Positions 33,870-46,747 of a stretch of DNA of 64,000 bases are shown here, in pieces. The notes under the pieces were generated by a model. The model was not told the DNA's origin, did no database searches, and saw only the letters and a program-made list of their open reading frames with translations. How positions within the stretch are numbered: position 1 is the first letter of the stretch; the number at the start of each line of letters is the position of its first letter. The position numbers and the translations under genes are program-made. Source of the DNA: Albifimbria verrucaria (lineage: Eukaryota; Ascomycota; Sordariomycetes; Hypocreales; Stachybotryaceae); assembly GCA_020081605.1 (NCBI GenBank), contig JAHREC010000018.1, positions 6,076,001-6,140,000 of the forward strand, written 5' to 3'.

Positions 33870-35116
33870 TCAATCCTCGCGGCTGTCATCCTGGACACGC
33901 TTGACGATGTTGACCAGCTGGGGTAGATCTTCTCGCTAGACTGGATGCCGCAGACCTTGGTGACGACGTCATCGGCCTTGTTCTCAGCCATGATCTTGGC
34001 GAGCTCCTTGGACTCCTCGTCGTCCTCGACGTTCTGGAAACGGAAGGCCATCTCAATGGCGTCAAGCAGGTACTTGATGGACTCGCCGTTCTCAGCGAGC
34101 TCGGCGGCGGGGCCAACGAAACGCTCCTTGCGGGAAAGCTTGCGCAGGGAGCGCGGCCGACACGCTCAACGGCGTCCTCAAGGTGGGGGTTGCCAATACG
34201 CTTGATGATCTTCTCGACGTAGGCAGCCTGGTGCTCCTCGTCAATGCTGTGCTTGGAGACGATGAGGTTCTTGGTCTCCATGAGGGCGCCGCGGACCTCG
34301 TTCATGATGTCCTTGTCCTGGAGAGCATCGTAGACGGTGCGCTTGCGACGGTTGTAGCCGTGGTAGGCAGCGGTGGCGTGGCCAGTGTTGACGGTGTACA
34401 GCTTGCGCTCAATGAAGGGAGCCAGGTTGCTGACCCAGTTGATGCCGTGGATGTCAGGGATGCCAATGTCCTCGAAGGGGTCTTGTCAACGACCCACTCG
34501 AAGAACTTCTCCAGTGTAACGTCGAGGCCGGCGTTGGGGTCCTGGGCGGGGACAATACGGTCAATAGCCGAGTTGGCGTAGCGGGCACGGAGGTGGTGGT
34601 CCTCGAGGCGCGAAGGGTCGGTGTTGCGGGGTCCTTGATGTGCTCGGCAAGGGTGTCGGTGGCACCGATGGCGTTCTCGCAAGCAATGACATGGAGAGGA
34701 GTCTGGTCGTTGGAGCGGCGGTCGATACCCTTGGCAATGACGGGGGCGATGAACTTGAGGATGTTGGGGCCGACAGAGCAGGTGACGACGTCGGCGGTGC
34801 GGATGGCCTCGATCAGGTCCTCCTCGTGCGTCTTGGAGTTGATGGCGCGGTAGTTGGTGATTGTGCTTTTGAGGTGCCCTCGGTGCCGACCTCGATGACG
34901 TGGTATTCAGGAGTCGAGTTGATCTTGTCAATCAGGGCGTCGGCGACATCAGCGAAGATGACATCGTAGCCGGAGTTGTGGAGGAAGCAGGCAACAAAGC
35001 CACGGCCTGGTAAATGAACAGTCAGTCGAGGATCTTCATAATAGACAAATGCACCAAGATGGAAATGTCGACTTACCGATGTTGCCGGCACCGAAATGAA
35101 CAGCGGTCTTAGCCAT
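33870..35116 (-). CDS. mpdA: Mannitol-1-phosphate 5-dehydrogenase
   Basis: Interconverts fructose-6-phosphate and mannitol-1-phosphate with NAD(H), the entry to the fungal mannitol pool. It starts [17 protein letters not shown], the NAD-binding loop, which is split by an intron at 35007-35076 (70 bp). Further family blocks: [57 protein letters not shown] and the C-terminal [16 protein letters not shown]. Missing bases at 34867-34870, 34628-34631, 34477-34480, 34147-34149 and 33920-33923, all in T or G runs, break the frame. Restoring the five gives exactly 393 residues, normal for the family. The stop is at 33870-33872. A TTATATAA box is at 35301-35308. The next gene on the same strand makes its substrate (glucose-6-phosphate isomerase). 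Confidence 0.92.
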
Positions 35117-38100
35117 GATGACGGTTGTGTGGTGTGTGTCGTGTAAGTGATCTAGGTTGGTATAAGTGGAAGGTGTGTTGAGTGTCGATGCAAGCAAGTA
35201 TTCGACAAGCTTCGGATGAAGGAGGTTGATGAGGAATGGGAATAGAAACAATGAGGAGAAGAGGATTGGGATCTGGACGAGGAGGAGGGAGGGCATGAAG
35301 TTTATATAAACGTCAAGGCCACGATAACAGGACGGACGAGAGGCAGCAGGACCGAGGGGGACGGCAAGCTAGGCTGAGCAAGTACCTCGCGGAAGAGTCA
35401 GGATGGGACGGTACCCGGCAGGCAGTGAGGCAGATGCAGGGCGGGGCGTGTACCGTGGACAAGCCAAACTGGGAAACGGAAGACGCAGGGTACCTGTGGT
35501 CTTACCTCACACGTCGTCGCTCCGTCCAGGGACAACCATCTGCTGGGTCCCCACCCCAACCAGGCCGACGCAGCCCAGTCCAACACCCTTTTTCCCTCTC
35601 TTGTCAGGCAATGGACAGAAGCGGGGCAAGGCGAGGGATCATGGATGAGGGGCTGTGACAGCGACAAACCCATGTGTGTGACGATATCGCCAGCAGAGGG
35701 TCCCCAAGCTGGCCAAGCTAGAGCCAACCGACTAGTCGAGGCAAAAGGGAGAAAAAACTTCACGATCGTACCCTTTCGATCCCTTCAATCATAATTGTGG
35801 AAAGGCACCCGGTAATTTAGACCCCGTTCTGAGGTCAACGAGCGGCCCCTATGACCTGGACGACTCTCTCAACTGACGTTACCGAGTCACAAACACGAGC
35901 CAAAAGCAAACATGCACTCCTCCTTTTTCTGTGGGCTCACCACATGTACCCCAACTTTCTCCCTCTCCCTCCCCTCCCTTCTTCCCCAGCCGTGAGAAGA
36001 GCACTGTAGGTACGGGACAGCTTTGGGGTGGGAACTCTTGGCTTCCGCAGGCGCCCTCCCAACCAACCTCACGCCCACGCCAGGACAAATCGAACCAGGC
36101 GTAAAGAGAGAGAAAAAAGAGGGGACCCGCCTAATGCAAGCAGAGTGGGACCTGGCGCTGATGCAAGAGCTGGGCCTCTCTGATTAGCGTGGGCGTTCCG
36201 GGCGAGGGTGTTGCGTCAAGGCCCATCCCATCCCGTCATTGTGCTTTGTTTGTAGCTCAGTGTCTGCCCGTTGTCAAGGCCCCTTGTCCTGCAACGAGAG
36301 CAAAGCAGAAATGACCGGCGTGTCGTCTTACTGGATGGACCGAAACTGTAAACGCCTCTATGCTACTGTAGACGGCGCCGTTTCTTCAGCAAGCGGCGCC
36401 ACTAGCATCACCGTGCTCGAGAAAAGCAGCAGCAGCAAGTAAGCCCCTCACCGTCGAACCGCCGGTGTGTGCTATAGTCAATCTCGGTTACGTCCTTTTC
36501 GGAGTTCCAGGTTCTTGGAAACAAGGACATTCATGGGGTGTATAGATGCTCGGTGACATCAGTGAAGCAGCCCGGGATGCGAGAATCCCACGATGCTTTC
36601 ATTATGCCCGATGTCGTTGTTCTGCTGCTCGGTGATACTGCTGCTGCATGATGAGCAAAGCGTTGTGTCGTATCAATTACACGACCAGTCACTTTGGCGC
36701 AACTGCCGTCCAAAGCCACACCCCGGCCGGCAGGTTTGACAGCCCAGCGTAGACCGAGTCATAGTGAACCATCGTCATCCTTTCACTGTCAACTCCGTGC
36801 AATTTGTCATGGCGAGGGCAACCAAACTTTCACGATGTACGCAACTCGGCCCCACCCACGGCGTCCGGCCGCTGGACAGCACCGCTTACGCCGCCTTGGT
36901 TCAAGGACGCTTCTCTCGGGGATTGGCACCCCTTGCGGATGACGACGTCCTAAATTTGTTCCTGTCTTGCAGGGCCCTTACTCGTGCGTCGTGCAGCTAC
37001 GTCGTCTCACCAGTGGTAAACTCGCTAGCAGCGCGCCCATGTTTGAGGCCGTCCAGCGATTGTTGGACCCTTCGTTCAACCAACAAAGACATCAACCAAC
37101 AAAACAATAAACCCTCCTCTAAGACACTGCACAATGCAGCGCCTCAACATACGTATGTCTTGCTTCTGCAGCCTCGCCAAAATACAGAAAAATCCCCGTT
37201 CCTCCGTAAACTCTCTCCTCCCCAGGAAAACTCCCACCTCGTCACAGCATCGCCAGTCCGCCGCAATAATGAGACCACTCTCGGAAACCCCTGCTGGCCA
37301 GGACCCGTCTTGCATGGCTGTTACCAAAACATGCATGCCATCGTCGGTTTTTACTCACCGGCAGGGGTTCGTAGGGACGTGGCCAGGGAGGGGTGCGGGA
37401 AATTTACATGGGCGACCGCCAGGCGCGCGTAGCGGTTGAGGATTTTAATCTGAAGGGACTTGTCTAAATGAGGCTCGGCCAAAGGGTCCTGCTATCGCCA
37501 TCCATGCCTTTTGCTTTATCTACAGTTACAGATTGAATGCTGCCCGTTTCGAGAAAGACGTACATGAGGCTGACGACGATAACATGCGAACACAGCCTTT
37601 CTGCCGGCTTCTCGGTCCCTCAAACCGTCCATCACAACGACGGCGAGGCGGTTCTATTAGCCGTCTTTCGGTCCGAACGAAAAGGAAAAACTCCATAACC
37701 TTTGCTGTCCCTGTGAAGAACCGAGATCGTAACAGCAACAACAAACTACTGTGCCAGATCGATCGAGAACTCCAGAACAAATCACTCCACTCCTCAAAAG
37801 TGACGTCGTTCAGTGGCTGCTGCGCCCTTTCAATCCTCCCCGGTAGCCTCGGAGTCTAAAGCAAGCTTTGAACCATTCAACAGGACGGTTCCCCTTTGTG
37901 CTTTCGTCTCCAGTTTGCAACTCTGCGCGTTGTGGCCCGCACTAAACCTACGTAACCCCATCGCCCAACCAACCAACTCCCGTTAAGGTGAAGAGAACGT
38001 GCTCTGCCCCTACGTTTTAGCAGTTTCGACTTCTTCCTCATCGCGGCCATCCCTAAACGAGGGCATGATCTTCATCCCACAAGGCGGGTCCCATTTTCAA

Positions 38101-40910
38101 CCCCAGCCTGGCTCTACGTCATAGTCTTGGACTGATCAGAATCCCGGTTGGCTAGAACCCCTGCCTATCTCCCGATTTTGTATTCCTCACGTTGCAGTGC
38201 CTGGTGGTTTGAGCGTTGTTGCTCGAACGGCATGTGAGAAAGAGGGGAGGGCTTTTCTTGTCGATCAGACACAAAGACGGTAGTTGGACATTTCGCTAGG
38301 CAATCGAGGTCTGCGGTCAGCAAGTAAGTGTGCTGTGCCTCGACGTAATATCAAATGCACCCGAAACAATAAGAGTTAAAAAGCTGGGCGGGAATTAAAC
38401 ACTTCGTCATTGTAGGAAAACAGGGTCTCCCAAAACTCCAGGCATAATTCCCGCATTGCCTCTTCAGGCCTCTTCGGCGCTCCCTCTTCCTCTGCGCCCC
38501 CTTAGCATTTCTCACGCGAGGCCAGCGAAACAACGCCATCGTGAGAACGGCTCGAGTGGTGTGTGTGTGCGGGCACCCTCCCTTGGAGCCCGGAGGGTGT
38601 CGGGAGATTCAGGGACCAAGAGGCTGCTCTGCGCCACTCACGATGGGCGCAATGGACACCGTTTCTGCTTGGCACCGTCCCGCTCCACCGACCGTACTCG
38701 GTCTTGACGAGGTTGGCGCCGTCTATTGGCCCGGCGTCTCGCCATTGTCTCCTCTTTTGCGTGGATACCGCGGCGACGGTGGCATCGACTTAAAACGCTG
38801 GGCGCTGCTGGCTCGGGTTACGGCGGTTGAGACGACTTGCCTTGACTTGGACCGTTCGTTACCGTTGAATCTGCTCATCATGACGGTCAGGTACGGGGTA
38901 CGCTTTTTTAAACACGTGGGAGCGCATCATGGACTTGCCATCATCATCGAATTCTCCCAAGTCGAGTGGAGATGTCGATGCCCTAGAACATTTCCACGAA
39001 CTGATCTACAGGCACCGACAGGCAAAAACAGAACCAAAGACCACATGTCCATTGTTATCTGTCCCTCATGTCAGAATCCCCTACATCAAACACGCCTCAG
39101 CCACGGTAATACCGCCAGGCGTCGTCCCTGCAGAGAAGTGGAGTCTTATCACGATGCCTTCTGAATCGCCACGGCGCATGAAGGGGACCCGCTTTGGCCT
39201 TGCCGCGTTTGCCTCGCCCAATAATCGGTGCTTCGATTCTCGAGCGTTGCCTCGTGTAAAGGGTGGACGCACAGCCTCGTGGTGTTGCTGTGGACGGCCG
39301 CATTTGGCGCGAGCGTATTATTCGCAGGATTGACGATGTGGCATGACCCTGGCGGCCTCGTGCAAAACTCAACCATGAGACCAGTGACTATTGGGCCCAA
39401 GGTATGTCTGTCGTGGCCTCGAATCATCTGATGGTCCAGCGCTGCAAGTTACTGCACTCAGCAGGTGTGCTCGCTCGCGAGTCTCAAACCGCCCTACCTC
39501 CACTGCAACGTGGTCTGCAGTCGACTCGGCGCAATACTCAATCACGAAGCATCGTGGCCCGTATAAGTGTGAGTCGGAGTGGAGTTTATCATCCTGCAGT
39601 GCCCCTACGTTGCACATGTTGCCACTATCACATTCCCATCGGGAGACCTCACGCCGGGGATTTCCAGAAAGGACAAGCATGGACCCGATTGTTTCTTCTC
39701 AGGAATCGTAACCTATCAGTGAAGCAAGTGTAAGACAAACTGGCATGTCTCCGCCGATATTGATGTGCTGTCTCGCCTCTGTTGGGATGCGGTCAGCATC
39801 TTCAACCCCACGCAGTGTCTCTCCTCATCACCGCCTCAGACATTGCCAAAATCTCAGACATCCGCTCGTGATCTGGCATATCTCTCATGTGTGCATACAA
39901 TCCCATCAACTTCCTATCCTGTTGCACGTTCCTCGATTGAGGCTTCTCACGATCCCGATTCACCCCGAACCCCACACCACCCTTCCTCTGCCCATCTCGG
40001 CTCACGCAAGCAGGGTCTCATTATCCATTCTTTCTTCCATTTCCTAGCTCGCACAGGAGCTGTGCAACGGGACGTGTTGCGCCGGCTTTTGCATTTCCAC
40101 ATTTGCCCTCAATGCGAGCCTCGCAAGCGAGGGCAACGCCGCCATTGATATCGCTCGTTTTTCCTTGCCATTTGCAGCGACAAGGCTCTGCTGCCGAAAT
40201 GACAAGGCTACTCTGCCGTTTTCTTACCCTGGTAGAACCCCGCGATACTACGCTGCTCGGCCGGACGGATATGCGGGACGATGAGCCTTCCGTGTTTCGC
40301 CGGCTTGGGCTGACTGTTCATATGCTTGCGGTTGACTGCAAAACTGCGTGCATGAGTGAAAAGTCGTACCAAGGTACATTTAAACAATTATCAAATTTGT
40401 CTTTCAATCCTTGTCTAGGCTCCCCAGTTGCGTTGCTGTCAGGCTATAGCGTGTGCTCCTTACTGCATATTAATATCTCAGCACCCATGTGAATACGACT
40501 GAAACAGCATGTTAGCCACAAGCTGACTTAGAGGGGTTCGTATATGTGTGCACATGTTACGCAATTACAAGCAAATATCGCGACTCATTCGATGGATCAG
40601 CTCAAGAATGGTGGTTAGTCCTCGTCAACTTCGACATTAGAAGAATATGTATGTACTTCGACTATATGCCGATAAAGATCACAGCACCAGGTGCACATAG
40701 TAAGGTAGAATGTGGAAGAATGGATGCAGATTGAGACCCATGTTGAGACTACGTAGTTGACGCACTACACTATTTTTGCCATCGCCTATTATTACTGTCA
40801 ACTAAGTCCACTTCAAGGTTCAGTCTGGCTTCGCTTCCATAACTCGGATCCTTTTTTTGCTGTCCAATGATCTACCAATTGTTCCTATCTCTTAACCCTG
40901 GGTATTTCCC
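35117..40910. other. 5.8-kb gene-free stretch between two sugar-phosphate enzymes
   Basis: No protein gene is supported in any frame. The long open frames at 36764-37432 and 38541-39164 have random-like composition and no domains. It should contain the full promoter of mannitol-1-phosphate dehydrogenase (left end) and the 3' UTR of glucose-6-phosphate isomerase (right end). The region is not AT-rich and shows no transposon ends or long repeats that I could see. Confidence 0.55.
35301..35308 (-). promoter_or_regulatory. TATA box of mannitol-1-phosphate dehydrogenase
   Basis: TTATATAA (palindromic), about 185 bp upstream of the ATG, with a CT-rich leader between. Confidence 0.55.
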
Positions 40911-42757
<1,847 letters not shown>

Positions 42758-44566
42758 GGCGATTTGTGTGGTTTGGTGGTGGTGGTGTAAGAGGGAAGTG
42801 AGTATGAATGAGGCTAGCAAGATTAAAGTTAACAGAGAGGACGGCACGGCAAGGGAGGCACCATAAACATACCAAGCAAAGCTAAAGGGAGGAAGAGGTC
42901 ACAGCAGAGGAGAGAATGGAAGAGGGAAATTTAGGAGTGACGAGCTGGTGATGATGGCAGCTTGTTGAGGTGATGCTCCAAGTGGGGTCGCATTGGATTG
43001 GGCGGGTCCAAACCTGCTTCCTGCCTCGCGATGGAGGGGCAGCAGCAGTGCAGTGCAGCACCAGCGCCATCAGCTCCTTCCTCGTCTCCATGACAGTTTG
43101 GGCTTTTCCTCGCGCGGGGTAACTGATAGCTGCTCTTATCCTTATCGATTAAGCCCAAGCTGCCGGAACAATGACAACACCGGCAACTTTGCACGATATA
43201 ATATCTCCGTCTCGTCGGTTCGTTTACATGCGAAACGAAGCCAATTGAGCCCCAGTCATGCTGAAAAATGTCTGCTTCTCATCTCCGCGGGTCTGCGTAA
43301 TTCTAATCGCTGTTGCTTTTTTCATTTTTTTCTTTCTCCTTCTAGCCCCTCCTGTCAGCTGCCTCACCGAAGCGCTGTTTACCACCACCACCCACCACCC
43401 ACGCAGCAATCATCCCGGCACCATGCAAGCCATGCTTAACTCCCGCCTCAACCCAACTCCTCCCTACCAGTGACATCAATAATACCACCCCGTCCTCACC
43501 GGCCCTCGTAAGAATCCTACTCGTCACATCTGGGCATTTCCGCACTCTTCCGAACCTCTTCACATTCAAACATTGGCAGGCATGGCTCTTGTCCTCCCTC
43601 GGCTTTCAACCCGGCTCTGCTCACTTGGCCTTCGCTTGCTCGGCTGAATCGCCGACCCGGCATATCCGCCGTTGCGCAACATCCACTGTCCTGCTCCACT
43701 CCTGGGCTGTATTTTTCCGAAGCATCCATTCACCATAATCCCTCGAGGCTATACTATGTAGAAAAAGTGCTTGTTCGCCCATGGGTATGCTGGTCTAGCC
43801 ATGACTGTTCAGCACACCACCCTGCTGCTGCATGTATTGGCCATCTCCGTGGTGCTATTGATCGTAGATGCGTGTCGTTTTGTCCCTCATATCCATCGGG
43901 CCATGGCCGTCTTCGCTGCTCAACAAAAGCACATGGACGAGGCAAAGTCATCACATACGACATGGGACTCGCTGGCTGAATCGCAACCTCCACTTTGGAT
44001 TCCGACCTCGCTTCTATATCCGACGATGCTATTTGCACGGCACCATCTCGCATACGGCCTTATGCACGTCCAAAATTAAGCTAGACGATAGGCGCTTGGT
44101 GGCTCTGTCGTCTAAGCCTCCTCTTACACCACCATCGCCGCACTACAGTAACACTATGCTCGCACTCCGATACACACTCACGCTCACAAACAAACACGCT
44201 CACAGTTCATTCTTCTCACGTCCCGTCTCCCGCTAACGTCTTGCAACAGGGCTCGATTCTATCTATCTAGCCTCCATCGTGACACTTTTGTTCTTGCTCG
44301 GCGGTCTCGGCCCTATGCGTGGTAACATCCTTTGTACGTAGATGAGGAAAGAAAACCTAGACTCCTACCAAACTCCAAATGCATCCTCAAAACATGTGAA
44401 TCCTGAAGGCGTGGGAACCCGACCCGCGTCCTCCAATCGGGCCCTGCCGACTGTTGCTCAGGTTCACCATCTGCCTTTGATCGTGTATACATTCGTCGTT
44501 CCCGACTGGGGATCCAGGCGCTGTGATCTGCAAAATTTCCATGTCGGCCGTTACAGGCTATGCCCT
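42758..44566. other. Intergenic, PGI promoter and Sch9 3' region
   Basis: 1.8 kb. Pyrimidine-rich stretches near 43300-43500, no coding pattern that persists on either strand. Confidence 0.5.
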
Positions 44567-46747
44567 TTATCGGTGATCCTGCATGCTTCCCACAAATGAA
44601 GGGTCCTTGACACTTCCTCCTGCGTCTCCCAGTCCCGCAATCGGTCGGTTGTAGCTGAAGCCTTGGAACTGGTTCTGCATCGTCTGCGACAGCATCGGGC
44701 CCTCGACGTAAGAGTCTTGGGAGCTTCTGATGTGAATTCGGGGTCGAAGTTGGCCGTGTCCAGAGCGTCGGCCTAAATGGAGTCAGTCAGATTTACATTT
44801 CCCTCGCGGGAACAGCTGTCGGTACTTACCACACTGGGCTTGAAAGTTGGCTCATACTTGCGCTGCAGCAGTTTGCGCCAATCTATGGCATGGAAGAAGG
44901 GTGCGCCTTGATCTCAGCAGAACCGTTGGCGCCGAGTCGCTCAACGGGGTCGCGGTTCAGCAGCTTGGTCAAAAGATCCTTAGCGGCGGGCGGCACCACG
45001 TCGGAGAAGTGCAGAGGTTCTGACAAGATCTTGCGGTACATCTCATTGGTGTTCTCGTCATAGAATGGCGGCAGTCCCGTAAGCATTTCGTAGAGGAGAA
45101 CACCCAGGGTCCACCAATCGACCGTCTTGTTATAACCGTGGCCCATGAGCAGCTCGGGGGCCAGGTACTCGGGGTGCCGCAGAAGGTGTTGGTACGGTCC
45201 TCGTCCTTCATATCGAGCTTGCACAGGCCGAAGTCGCACAGGGCAATGTGGCCTTGGTAATCGAGCAAAATATTCTCGGGCTTAAGATCTCGGTAGATGA
45301 CGTTGAAGCCGTGCAGACACTCCAGGGCACACAGCAGCTCGGCAGTGTAAAACCTCGATCGGTTCACGTCGAATCGGTGTTCCTTCTGCAAATGGTGAAA
45401 CAGCTCGCCTCCATTAACAAAGGCCAGGACGAAGTACAGCTTTTCGGGCGACTGGAAGCTGAACTTCAAGGGCACGATGAAGGGATTGTTGATCTGCGCC
45501 AGCACAGATCGTTCCGCCAGAGTATGCGCAACCTCGGATCGTGAGATGATGTGGGCTTTGCGGATCGTCTTGAGAGCGTAGATTCGGTTCGTGTCCTTCT
45601 TGCGCACCTGCATGACCTTGCCGAAACTGCCCTTGCCCACAACCTTGAGCAGCTCGAAGTCCTCAATCTTGAGCTTGCCGGCACGGGTCTCGACATACTC
45701 TACACCGACCTTGATCCTGCCGGTGCCGTACTGGACATCAACCCACTCGGCACCGCTGTGGAGACCATCGACCTTCTGGCGCTGGGCATGCTCCGCGGCG
45801 GCCTTCTCGCGGTCCTTCTTACTGGCCTTGGGGTCTTCCACAAATGGCTGTCTCTCCTCAAACCTGGGGTTGATGCGGACAACACCAAGGAAGATATCTT
45901 GGCTGCGTCCAGAACCGGGAGGCGCGCTGGGGTTGCGCATGTACAGGTGAATGACGAGCTCCGTCACTCGCGACACATCGAACTTGTACTGGGTGTTCCC
46001 ACCCGCCCACAGGGGTTCTCGGGGTTGCCATCGACGGAATTGACAAAGACCTGGACCTTGTCGAAGTCGAGCAGCGCATAGGGCATGTACTTGCCCGAGA
46101 TTCGGCCGTGGTTGGTGGGGATGCCGCCAAAACCACCAGCCGAGGAGTGGGGTCTGTGGGATCCATTGATGAAAGAGCCAGCTACACGTTGTGAGGAGGA
46201 GGGGCGGACCGAGCCTGCTACGTTGAGTGCGCTGCCGGACGATAGCGAGCCTTGGTGTTGCGATACGAAGGCATTTTTGTGTTGTTCTGGGAGGGAGAAG
46301 CCCTGGCCCTCGTGGAGGGTGACGACGAGGATGCCGGGTTTGGGGGCTTAACGATGGGGGCCTGAGTCAAGGCTTCAGAAGCGGCTGTTGCGTGGTGGTG
46401 TCAGTAGGTGTGTATGTGTATGTGTGTGTGCGTGTGTGTGGGCAGGCTGTAGATGGCGCTGGTCCGAGGGCAAACTTACCGATGGTGTTCTCGGTGGTGG
46501 GCGTCGTGGCACCGGTGCTGGGCTGACCCTTGTCGTCTTTGTCGGTGATGGTCGAGGTTGAGGGAGAGCGGGAGAATGCGCTCAGGGGACCCAGATGCGT
46601 CTCCTTGAGCTCTGTGGCAATTTGTCAGCGTCATCCAAACAATGTAGGGATGGAGATGGCGGCTTGCGGCGCGCGGGCGGGTCGAGAGGAAGGCGTAACG
46701 AGGAAATTTGAAGTATCAGACGTACTCTTGGTGAGCTTCCAAGACAT
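44567..46747 (-). CDS. sch9: AGC protein kinase Sch9 orthologue
   Basis: TORC1-regulated AGC kinase controlling growth and nutrient response. It begins [18 protein letters not shown], the conserved fungal Sch9 start. A C2-type region follows ([36 protein letters not shown]), then the kinase: [38 protein letters not shown], activation loop [16 protein letters not shown], turn-motif area [10 protein letters not shown] and hydrophobic motif FQGFSY. Introns: 46612-46725, 46385-46479 (with a GT microsatellite) and 44773-44829. Missing bases at 46342-46346, 46012-46015, 45171-45174, 44899-44901 and 44720-44722, all in G runs, break the frame; restoring five gives exactly 639 residues. The break at 45171-45174 lies in the activation loop, which would kill the kinase if real. 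The stop is at 44567-44569. Confidence 0.93.
46408..46440. repeat. (GT)n microsatellite in a Sch9 intron
   Basis: An imperfect GT/GTAT run of 33 bp inside intron 2; on the sense strand it forms an AC-rich tract close upstream of the CGCAACAG acceptor. Confidence 0.75.

Noticed and set aside
36764..37432. 222-codon open frame in the 5.8-kb gap
   Set aside because: Random-looking translation without domains, and other frames on both strands are similarly open; not supported as a gene.
38541..39164. 207-codon open frame in the same gap
   Set aside because: Composition follows local GC, with no recognisable motif or start context.
44567..46747. Sch9 kinase as a pseudogene because of five frame breaks
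   Set aside because: All motifs are intact, the breaks sit in G runs as elsewhere in the window, and adding one base at each gives a perfect full-length kinase.
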